Below, in pieces: positions 1 through 6,373 of a DNA stretch of 8,859 bases. The translations under genes were made by a program, and so were the position numbers. The notes below the pieces were generated by a model that saw only the letters and a list, made by a program, of their open reading frames with translations, was not told the origin of the DNA and made no database searches. Origin of the DNA: Kiritimatiellales bacterium (GTDB lineage: Bacteria > Verrucomicrobiota > Kiritimatiellia > Kiritimatiellales > Pontiellaceae). Location: assembly GCA_030630445.1 (NCBI GenBank), contig DAOVNC010000122.1:1-8859 (forward strand). Reading direction: 5' to 3'. The stretch's first letter is position 1; the number at the start of each line of letters is the position of its first letter.

Positions 1-837
1 CGTCACAACGACCAGCGCTGCGACCAGCCCAAGCTCCTCTCCAATGATGGGAAAAATAAAGTCGGTGTGCGCTTCGGGAAGATAGTTCATTTTCTGCATG
101 CTGTTGCCGAATCCGACCCCATGCCACCAAGAGTCCTGGCTTCCGGCCGCGAACGCGCGCAGCGAGTTGATCAATTGCCACGCCTTGTCCTGCTCATATT
201 TTTGCGGGTCGAGGAAGGCGAGGATACGGCTCATGCGTTCCGGGTTCTGGAAAATAAGGAAGACGACGCCGAGCATCCCGCATAGCCCGGTCGCCAGCAG
301 TGGAGCAACGGAGACCCCGCCGAGAAACATCATGAAGACCGCCACCGAGGAAACCAGCATGGTGGTGCCAAAGTCCGGCTCGACGATAAGCGGCAGCGCA
401 AAACAGGCGAGCATGCCGAAGGGGATGAGTATGCCGCGTTTAAGCTCATCGATCCGCCGCTGGTTGCGCGCCAACCACCATGCAAAGAGCATGATGATCG
501 CGACTTTGGAAATTTCCGAGGGCTGGACCGTGAGCGGTCCGAGGTGTAGCCAGCGCCAACTGCCATTGATATTGGTTCCAATGCCGGGGATTCGCACGAG
601 AATCAGCAACAAAACGGAAACTGCCGCCAGCGGAATGGCTAGTTTTTTATAGAGGCGATAATCAAAACGCGCGGCCACGCAAGCGGCACAAAAAGCAAGC
701 GCCAGCCATATCAGCTGGCGCTTCACAAAATATTCGGCATCGTCGTATTTGGCCGAACTAGCGCTGGCGAGGATCAGAACGCCGAGCGTGATGAGTATCA
801 ATACGATGGCAATAAACAGCGATATGGTCTTTCGCAT
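1..837 (-). CDS. ftsW: FtsW, SEDS-family septal peptidoglycan glycosyltransferase (3' end cut by window)
   Basis: Polytopic inner-membrane SEDS protein that polymerises lipid II into glycan strands at the division septum together with a class B PBP. The frame is open from an ATG at 837 to the window edge, giving 279 residues of a protein usually about 370-400 long; the C-terminal membrane segments lie outside. Visible: an N-terminal hydrophobic helix (MRKTISLFIAIVLILITLGV), a WRWLHLGPLTVQPSEISK segment near residues 93-110, which is the typical SEDS QPSE motif, and GVGFGNSMQKMNYLPEAHTD ending at Asp259, followed by FIFPIIGEELGL. The YLPEAHTDFIF signature with its acidic residue (the proposed catalytic Asp in SEDS enzymes) separates FtsW from RodA well. 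The gene starts 17 nt after the LysM lipoprotein, so it is probably cotranscribed with it; the ribosome-binding site is weak (a GGGACCCGGG stretch). Identity is secure from motifs and from synteny with murD and mraY. Confidence 0.95.
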   Translation of the reverse strand, partial: MRKTISLFIAIVLILITLGVLILASASSAKYDDAEYFVKRQLIWLALAFCAACVAARFDYRLYKKLAIPLAAVSVLLLILVRIPGIGTNINGSWRWLHLGPLTVQPSEISKVAIIMLFAWWLARNQRRIDELKRGILIPFGMLACFALPLIVEPDFGTTMLVSSVAVFMMFLGGVSVAPLLATGLCGMLGVVFLIFQNPERMSRILAFLDPQKYEQDKAWQLINSLRAFAAGSQDSWWHGVGFGNSMQKMNYLPEAHTDFIFPIIGEELGLVAALVVVT

Positions 838-854
838 CGATACCCGGGTCCCAT

Positions 855-1799
855 TTATTCAGAGATCGGAATACGCAGGCGCTGGTTTTCTTTGATCGCG
901 GATTCGTCGGAAATATTGTTCAGACGCATGATCTCGCTCTTGCTCACGCCATACTGGCGGGCAATGTCGGCGAGGGTTTCGCCCGGATAGACCACATGGT
1001 CGATCACCGCTTTCAGATCCATGCTATTGCCGGTATCAACCGGAGCTGGCGCCAATGGAGCCGGTGCGGGTTCAACCTCGGGAGCCGGTGCCTCCGGGGC
1101 GGTCTCGGTTTTCTTCGGCTTGGTTTTTTGCGTGCTGGTGGGAACCTTGCCGCCGCTTGGAATATAGAGCGTTTTACCCGCGAAGATCTGATCGTCCGTG
1201 ATGTTGTTGAGCGAACGCAGGTCGCCGATGCTCACCCCGGCCGCCACGGCGATACCGGAGAGGGTGTCGCCCTTTTGGATCGTGTACTCGCCGCCCTTCT
1301 TTACGGAAGAGTAGCTTTTCGGGGTGCTGCTGGAACCGCCGGAAGAAAGACTGCCGGCCGGAACGCGAAGTTCCTGCCCAACATACAGCACGTCGGGATT
1401 CGAAAGGTTGTTCATCGAAATGAGGGTTTTGGTGGTGGTGTCGAACCTAACCGCCAGCCGCCCGAGAATATCGCCTTTCTGGACAATGTAGACTTCGGTG
1501 TTCGCCGTCGAAACCACGGGAGGAACATAAGCTGTCGGCGAGCCGGAGGCGGCGCTCTCGATAATGACCGGATCATAGATGGAACCCGTAGTATCTCCGG
1601 AATCCGTCATGAAGGAATCCGTTGCAGCCATCTGGGTGCTGGGCGCCTTGCCTGGGTGCTGGTGTTTCCATGGTCCCTTGTGACGGGCACCTGCTCCGCG
1701 TCCACTGCCTTGGGACTCTGTGGTGACACAACCTTGCGTCAGGGCAAACGCAACTACTGCAACAATGTGCAACCCTAAAACTGCTGATCCGACCTTCAT
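855..1799 (-). CDS. Lipoprotein with three LysM domains
   Basis: Predicted exported peptidoglycan-binding lipoprotein of 314 residues. From the chosen start it has a basic-hydrophobic signal (MKVGSAVLGLHIVAVVAFAL) ending in TQGC, with Cys24 as the probable lipidation site. A low-complexity Gly/Ser/Thr linker follows. Three LysM domains lie at about residues 103-147 (YIVQKGDILGRLA...LRVP), 171-214 (YTIQKGDTLSGIA...LYIP) and 268-311 (HVVYPGETLADIA...LRIP). The last two are separated by a Pro/Ala/Glu-rich linker (about 225-255). No catalytic domain is present, so it is more likely an envelope-glycan anchor or scaffold than a hydrolase. The start at 1799 is chosen because AAGGAG lies 7 nt upstream and the signal peptide then begins at once. 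An in-frame ATG at 1850 overlaps the murD stop and would add 17 unhelpful residues. The position between murD and ftsW suggests a role in growth or division. Confidence 0.88.
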   Translation of the reverse strand: MKVGSAVLGLHIVAVVAFALTQGCVTTESQGSGRGAGARHKGPWKHQHPGKAPSTQMAATDSFMTDSGDTTGSIYDPVIIESAASGSPTAYVPPVVSTANTEVYIVQKGDILGRLAVRFDTTTKTLISMNNLSNPDVLYVGQELRVPAGSLSSGGSSSTPKSYSSVKKGGEYTIQKGDTLSGIAVAAGVSIGDLRSLNNITDDQIFAGKTLYIPSGGKVPTSTQKTKPKKTETAPEAPAPEVEPAPAPLAPAPVDTGNSMDLKAVIDHVVYPGETLADIARQYGVSKSEIMRLNNISDESAIKENQRLRIPISE

Positions 1800-1806
1800 A
1801 ATCAAA

Positions 1807-1812
1807 CTCCTT
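1807..1812 (-). promoter_or_regulatory. Ribosome binding site of the LysM lipoprotein
   Basis: On the minus strand this reads AAGGAG, 7 nt before the ATG at 1799. It decides in favour of that start over the in-frame ATG at 1850. The site lies between the murD stop (1847) and the lipoprotein start. Confidence 0.75.
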
Positions 1813-1846
1813 TTCAACTGCGCTCTATCCGTCAACGACTGGCTTT

Positions 1847-3157
1847 TCATCCCGTATCACCCCCGCTCTGCACCGATTCATGGAACAGCGCCATAAAGCG
1901 CTCCCCGCGTTCCTCGAAACTGCGAAACTGGTCGAAGCTGGCGCACCCCGGGGAAAGCAGTACGGTCTCCCCCGGTTTGGCGGCGTTTTGGGCGGTGTTG
2001 AACGCTGTTTCCAGCGTCCCGCATTCCACGCACGAACAAACCCCGTTCCAAGCTTGGTACATCGCTCTGGATACTTGACCCACAAGGTATATGCTCCTTA
2101 CCCGTTCCGCCAGTATTTCTTTGATAAAAGTGTAGTCCGACTCCTTCGGCACCCCCCCGGCGATCAAATGGATATCCTGGCCGCAAGCCTCCAGCCCAAC
2201 AGCCATAGCCGCCAAATTGGTGGCCTTGGAGTCGTTGACATAGGCTACACCGCCGATCTCCCCCACCCGCTGGAGCCGGTGCGGCAGCGGTTCGAAGCGG
2301 CGGGCCGCGTCGGCAGCCACGCTGCACGGAACCCCGCAGGCCTGGGCCACGGCCGCGACAGACGCGCCAGTGCACCCGCCCAAAACCGGACTTTCGAACA
2401 GCGTTCCGGATAGATCCATGACGGCATCAGACTCGCGGAAAACCCGTCCGTCTCGGTAGAAATAGTCGGCCTCAGGCGAGGAGCCAAAGGTGATCCATTT
2501 CCGTTCCGCGCCGCCGAGATCACCTTGTAGTTGCGGCAGGAGGTCGACGGGAACCAGGCACGCATCTCCGGAGAGGGAGGAGGAACCGAAGATACGCGCC
2601 TTGGTGCGCCGATAAATTTCCATGGTTTCGTGGCGATTGAGATGGTTCGGCAGGACATTCAGCAAAACCGCAACCTCGGCATGGAAGTCCCGGACGGTTT
2701 CGAGCTGGAACGAACTAACCTCCAGCACCAGCCAATCCAGATTAGGATTTTCCAGCACCACCTCGCAGGCAGGAATGCCATAGTTTCCGCCAATCGCCGC
2801 CCTCGATCCCGCAAGTTGAAGCATTTCGCAAATCCACTTCACCGCCGTGCTTTTTCCGTTCGACCCCGTCACCGCGACGGTCTTGCCACAGTGGCGCGAC
2901 CAGCCCAGCTCCAGCTCGGACAGCAACGGGATTCCCGCCTCGCGCACGGCACAGATCCATCGATGGGAAAGCGCAAACCCAGGGCTAACGACACAGATAT
3001 CGAACGGCGTTTTTTCCAATGCCTGGATCAGCTCCGGAAGTCCGGCGCTCTCCTCCGCCAGCACCAAAACCGTAGCGCCCTCCGCGCGCAATAGCCGTTC
3101 GGCGGCCTGCCCGCTACGGCCATATCCCAATATCAAAACTGTACGATACTTTTCCAT
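1847..3157 (-). CDS. murD: MurD, UDP-N-acetylmuramoyl-L-alanine--D-glutamate ligase
   Basis: Cytoplasmic ATP-dependent Mur ligase that adds D-glutamate to UDP-MurNAc-L-Ala. From the ATG at 3157 the product is 436 residues, normal for MurD. It has an N-terminal Rossmann-type segment (VLILGYGRSG), the ATP loop GSNGKST at 98-104, GGNYG at 123-127, NHLNRH at 171-176 followed by TKARIF whose Lys186 matches the carbamylated lysine of Mur ligases, PHRLQ near 292, the C-terminal-domain hallmark NDSKATN at 308-314, and LSPGCASFDQFRSFEERG at 401-418, which is diagnostic of MurD. The 3157 start directly precedes the Rossmann strand and has a modest AAGAGA upstream; an in-frame ATG at 3208 would add 17 residues with no family match. 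Two oddities: the usual DHLDRH reads NHLNRH, and the HN..N motif of the central domain is replaced by GCTGAS. Identity is nonetheless firm. Confidence 0.95.
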   Translation of the reverse strand: MEKYRTVLILGYGRSGQAAERLLRAEGATVLVLAEESAGLPELIQALEKTPFDICVVSPGFALSHRWICAVREAGIPLLSELELGWSRHCGKTVAVTGSNGKSTAVKWICEMLQLAGSRAAIGGNYGIPACEVVLENPNLDWLVLEVSSFQLETVRDFHAEVAVLLNVLPNHLNRHETMEIYRRTKARIFGSSSLSGDACLVPVDLLPQLQGDLGGAERKWITFGSSPEADYFYRDGRVFRESDAVMDLSGTLFESPVLGGCTGASVAAVAQACGVPCSVAADAARRFEPLPHRLQRVGEIGGVAYVNDSKATNLAAMAVGLEACGQDIHLIAGGVPKESDYTFIKEILAERVRSIYLVGQVSRAMYQAWNGVCSCVECGTLETAFNTAQNAAKPGETVLLSPGCASFDQFRSFEERGERFMALFHESVQSGGDTG

Positions 3158-3217
3158 ATTCTCTTCTTTGCATACTGCCGAAGACCCCGAGACCTCACCA
3201 ACCGACACAGGAATTCT

Positions 3218-3300
3218 TATATCACTTATGATATAAAATGACCTAAAAACGAGCCTTTATGGTGTAAAATATATAGTATACTATATAAAAAACGAGGCTC
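3218..3300. other. AT-rich non-coding stretch upstream of murD, with palindromes
   Basis: The stretch between murD and the RhuM-like remnant is much richer in A+T than its surroundings. It contains ATATCA-CTTA-TGATAT (arms of 6, loop of 4) near 3219-3234, an uninterrupted 18-bp perfect palindrome at 3270-3287, and a pair of AAAAACGAG-type direct repeats at about 3245-3253 and 3287-3295. The sequence GAGCC at 3251-3255 is complementary to GGCTC at 3296-3300. TATA-like hexamers occur on both strands, so a murD promoter could lie here, but I cannot pick a convincing -35/-10 pair. No coding signal is seen. Confidence 0.45.
3270..3287. repeat. 18-bp perfect palindrome
   Basis: TATATAGTATACTATATA equals its own reverse complement over 18 bases, with no loop. 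It could be a dimeric-protein operator or a scar of the DNA that brought in the neighbouring RhuM-like fragment. Because the composition is almost pure A/T, chance is also possible. Confidence 0.6.
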
Positions 3301-3323
3301 CATAATAACGTAACCGGAGGTAT

Positions 3324-3552
3324 CTTGCGAAATTCATGGAGGTCTCGCTCTCCATGAAGGAGGGTTCCTTTCTCCATCCTCTCAAGAAACCTCTTGATCG
3401 CAAACTCCCACAGCACCCGAATCGCCCATTGGCGAAACTGCATCGCCCGCTTGGGTCGAGAACACCAAAAACTCCGCCGCACTGTTGCGAATCAGCTTTT
3501 CCCATCGTTCTTCCCCGCCTTCTTTAATCCTCCGCTCGATCGCTCCGGCCAT
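3324..3552 (-). pseudogene. RhuM-family protein remnant (internally deleted and frameshifted)
   Basis: Two minus-strand frames together resemble RhuM (virulence-associated/phage-type) proteins. From the ATG at 3552, one frame gives LIRNSAAEFLVFSTQ at 3495-3451, like the N-terminus of RhuM proteins (IRNSTAEFL(V/I)F..QAG). It then loses similarity. In another frame from 3449 the sequence continues as RAMQFRQWAIRVLWEFAIK and ERMEKGTLL, matching the conserved RhuM core (RATQFRQWA..VL.EF.IKG followed by ERMK.G..L). In an intact RhuM these parts are separated by roughly 100 residues containing WLTQ..MA.LF and YNLDAII..GYRVNS, both absent here. The simplest reading is an internal deletion that also changed frame, leaving a dead gene. 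The conserved lysine-glycine turn is also eroded (IKRFL for IKGF.LD). It sits between the repeat-array gene and murD. The similarity is recalled from family knowledge, not from a search. Confidence 0.6.
3333..3358. repeat. Inverted repeat, 9-bp perfect arms
   Basis: TTCATGGAG at 3333-3341 and CTCCATGAA at 3350-3358 are exact inverse complements around an 8-nt loop. No T-run follows on either strand, so it does not look like a Rho-independent terminator. It falls in the eroded 3' part of the RhuM-like remnant. Confidence 0.5.
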
Positions 3553-3610
3553 AGTCCAAAAATCAAAGCTGTGTTGGAGCATTCCGTTTGCTCTATTGCG
3601 TACTGCGTAT

Positions 3611-6373
3611 TTAGCCGCCCTTTTTCGCGTTCCGCGTTTGGCGGATGACCCCATCCGGATCGATTCCCGCTGCCACCAGCGCGGCGGGCCATGAGCCGAA
3701 ATACTCCTGGCTGCGGACATACAGGCAGGCGTTACGATGCTTCCCGCTTCGGAGGCCGGACGCATTCAAGGGAAGTTCCGCTTGCTTGCGGTTGCAGATT
3801 TCCGCCACCACGGATGCAGCATCCGGATAATACCGGCGCAAAGGAGGCTGGATGCCTTCGCCCCCCAGACCAGAGGCCTTGACGGCGGCCAGCCAGCTCC
3901 CGAAGAACTTCTTGCAAGCATGATGGAGCGCTTGATCCCGGTGTCCCCGAATCAAACAGGAATGGAGCGGAAGTCCTGCATCATGACGGCGCTGAAGTTC
4001 GAGGGCAACAGCATCGGCATCGGCATATTTCCGTCTGGGGGGCGGCTTACAATCCGCGTAGTTGAAGCCGGCGGCCTCCACGGCGTTTCTCCATGAACCA
4101 AAAAGCGCGATCCCCGTCGTGTGAAGGGCATTATCCCGTTGCTTCCCAATACGGACCGCCACGCCGTTCAACGGCATTTGGTTTTTATTTCGGCGACGGA
4201 GTTCCGCTACCACCGCCTTTTGATCCGGATATTTCTGCTGGGACGGGGTCGCTTCGCGATGGATTTTCCGCGCATCGAAGTCGGCGGCCTCAAGAGCCGC
4301 AGCCCAGCTTCCGAAATACTCCCTTCCACTCCTGTGCAACCGAGTATCCTTGTATTGCCCTTTAGCCAGCGCACCCCAGTTGAGCGGCTGCCCGGCTTCT
4401 GCCCGTTTTCGAATTTCCGAAACAACGGCATCTCGATCCGCATACTTTCGGATTCTTCTTCGGACAATCTTCCGGAGTCCCTGTTTCGACACTTCGCCGT
4501 AATCAAGCCCGGCAGCCTCAATGGCATTCAACCAGTTTCCAAAATACTCCCTTCCTGTCTTGTACAACATCGTATCGCGGTGTTCCCCTCTCAGTACGGC
4601 GCCACCTTTGACGGGAATCCCTGCGGCATGGCGGCGGCGGATTTCCGCAAGCACAGATTTTCCTTCCGGGTATTTCCGGCGGAAGTTGCCCTTTGGATAG
4701 GCGATCCCTGCTTGTTCCACGGCGTTCGGCCACGATCCGGAAAGTTCCTTCCCAGCAAGGTAAAGAGCCCTATCTTGATGGGCTGACCTTAACAGGGCAT
4801 CGCTCCTTAGCCCCATACCGGCCTTCTTCCGGCAACGTATCTGCTTGCGCACGGAATCCAGGTCAGGATACTTGAGCAACGCAGACTTGATCGATTGGGC
4901 ATAGCCATCGCACCGCTTTGTGTTTTTCGCCTTGCTTTCAAACCCCGCCGATTCAACCGCCGCCCTCCACGAACCAACGTGCATTCTTGCTGCCTCATAG
5001 AGCGGATAGTCGGCCTCTTCGCCTTTTTCGAGAGAAAGCCTTTCCAGAGACTTCCCACTCTCGAACCGCTGTTGAATCCCCGCGCGAACCGCATCGGCAT
5101 CCGCATATACCTTCGATCTCTTCGATCTGGCCTCGAACCTGATCTGGCCGGCGTTGAATCCCGCCGCTTCGAGGGCGGCATCCCACGAACCGAAGCATCT
5201 CTTGCCGGAGGCAACCAAGCCTGCCTCTCGGCCTTCCCCTTGCAGCACCGCCTTGGAATTGACCAATAGCCCCTCCTCAAGGCGACGCTTGATTTCCCGG
5301 ACAACGGCGTTTCCATCCGGATACCTCAGGGATACCCGCGAGGTTTCCGCATAGTCGATTCCGGCAGCCTCGACCGCCTTCACCCACGACTTAAAGAATT
5401 TAAATGCGCTCTGATAAAGTGGCAGGTCTTTTGCCTCCTCCCTGGCCACCGATACTCCGCCTATCGGCAGCCCAGCGGCGTAGCGCGCGCGAATACCCGC
5501 CAAAACGGCATCCGCATCGGGATAGCGCCGCTTGCGGCGGATGCGGACATCTTCGTAGTCAAAACCCGCCGCCTCGACGGCGGCGCGCCATGAACCAAAA
5601 TATGCCTTGCCCGAGGTCCACAACGGGCCGTCGCAATACTCCCCTTTCCCCACAGCAATCAAGTTGATTGGAAGTCCGGCTTCGGCGCGGTGGCGGATTT
5701 CGGCAACAACGGCTTCGCCGTCCCAATACCGACGGCAGCGGGCGCGAACCTCCTTGTATTCGATCCCCGCCGCCTCGATGGCGGCCTGCCAGTTTCCGAA
5801 AACCTTTTTCGCGGCAGTATACAGTCCAATGTCGCGGTGCGGGCCGGGACGCTGTCCCACGCTGGTTCCGTTAAGCGGGAACCCATTCTTGTCGCGGCGC
5901 TTGATCTCCGTCACAACAGAGTCTCCATCTGGATATTTGCGCTTTGACCGAGGCCGAATTTCGGCATAGTCGAATCCAGCGGCCTCAACCGCCGCCGTCC
6001 AGTTTCCGAAATGCTTTTTGGCGGCGGAATGCAAGGTCGAATCCCGGTGCGGGCCGGGACACTGCCCCACGTCGGTGGCGTTGAGCGGAAGGCCATTCTT
6101 GTGGCGATCCTGAATTTCGCGGATGACGGAGTCGGCGGTAGGGTAGCGGCTCTTGGCCTTCCCGAGCATATTGGTATAGTCGAACCCAGCCGCCTCGACC
6201 GCTTTCTGCCAAGTACCACAGTGGCGGATGCCGGCCTTGTGCAGGTCGGGATCGGGGTATTGCCCCTTGTTGAGTTGGCCGGGGCTGAGCGGCAGCCCCA
6301 TCTCATCGCGCGTTCGGATCACCTCCAGCACGGATTCCACATCAGGGTATTTCTTTTTCGCCTTCACCATCAT
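3611..6373 (-). CDS. Thirteen-repeat protein, HNH_repeat-like helical array (920 aa)
   Basis: A 920-residue protein made entirely of 13 tandem ~69-residue repeats, with no signal peptide, membrane segment or catalytic domain visible. Consensus: (K/R)YPDADSVV.EIRRR...AGLPLN, then V..G.HRD..LY..G, then YFGSW.AAVEAAGFDY. The marker Trp falls at residues 55, 125, 195, 262, 330, 397, 469, 548, 614, 690, 761, 827 and 895. Repeats 7 and 8 are the most divergent, and the linkers before 8 and 10 are longer. The FGSW..A.EAAG ending recalls the homing-endonuclease-associated repeat (Pfam HNH_repeat), a small helical module; family membership is inferred from that motif. The protein is strongly basic, consistent with nucleic-acid binding, which is not proven. 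The start at 6373 overlaps the preceding stop as ATGA and gives the same MMVKAKKKYPDVESVLEVIR start as the upstream paralogue; an in-frame ATG at 6451 would place 26 extra residues inside that gene. Function unknown. Confidence 0.85.
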   Translation of the reverse strand: MMVKAKKKYPDVESVLEVIRTRDEMGLPLSPGQLNKGQYPDPDLHKAGIRHCGTWQKAVEAAGFDYTNMLGKAKSRYPTADSVIREIQDRHKNGLPLNATDVGQCPGPHRDSTLHSAAKKHFGNWTAAVEAAGFDYAEIRPRSKRKYPDGDSVVTEIKRRDKNGFPLNGTSVGQRPGPHRDIGLYTAAKKVFGNWQAAIEAAGIEYKEVRARCRRYWDGEAVVAEIRHRAEAGLPINLIAVGKGEYCDGPLWTSGKAYFGSWRAAVEAAGFDYEDVRIRRKRRYPDADAVLAGIRARYAAGLPIGGVSVAREEAKDLPLYQSAFKFFKSWVKAVEAAGIDYAETSRVSLRYPDGNAVVREIKRRLEEGLLVNSKAVLQGEGREAGLVASGKRCFGSWDAALEAAGFNAGQIRFEARSKRSKVYADADAVRAGIQQRFESGKSLERLSLEKGEEADYPLYEAARMHVGSWRAAVESAGFESKAKNTKRCDGYAQSIKSALLKYPDLDSVRKQIRCRKKAGMGLRSDALLRSAHQDRALYLAGKELSGSWPNAVEQAGIAYPKGNFRRKYPEGKSVLAEIRRRHAAGIPVKGGAVLRGEHRDTMLYKTGREYFGNWLNAIEAAGLDYGEVSKQGLRKIVRRRIRKYADRDAVVSEIRKRAEAGQPLNWGALAKGQYKDTRLHRSGREYFGSWAAALEAADFDARKIHREATPSQQKYPDQKAVVAELRRRNKNQMPLNGVAVRIGKQRDNALHTTGIALFGSWRNAVEAAGFNYADCKPPPRRKYADADAVALELQRRHDAGLPLHSCLIRGHRDQALHHACKKFFGSWLAAVKASGLGGEGIQPPLRRYYPDAASVVAEICNRKQAELPLNASGLRSGKHRNACLYVRSQEYFGSWPAALVAAGIDPDGVIRQTRNAKKGG
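6130..6373 (-). repeat. 5' part of the 13-repeat gene, near-identical copy of 7410-7653
   Basis: Aligned by eye without gaps to 7410-7653 (offset 1280), I count about 19 differences in 244 bases, roughly 92% identity. Weaker similarity continues to about 6090. Other repeats in these genes are far more diverged, so this segment was copied recently or has been homogenised by gene conversion. Confidence 0.8.

Noticed and set aside
996..1778. Plus-strand frame of 260 codons opposite the LysM gene
   Set aside because: The minus strand encodes three unmistakable LysM domains and a signal peptide. The plus-strand product is Arg/Gly-rich with no domain.
3158..3208. Upstream ATG at 3208 as start of murD
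   Set aside because: The 17 added residues are not MurD-like. The ATG at 3157 sits directly before the N-terminal Rossmann strand and has a purine-rich site upstream.
3333..3358. Inverted repeat as a transcription terminator
   Set aside because: There is no T-tract after the right arm on the plus strand or after the left arm on the minus strand, and the stem is not GC-rich.
3382..3765. 127-codon minus-strand frame as a full gene overlapping the array gene's 3' end
   Set aside because: Its first half is only an alternative frame of the array gene. Only the part from about 3552 down shows RhuM-like residues, and the similarity breaks at a frame change.
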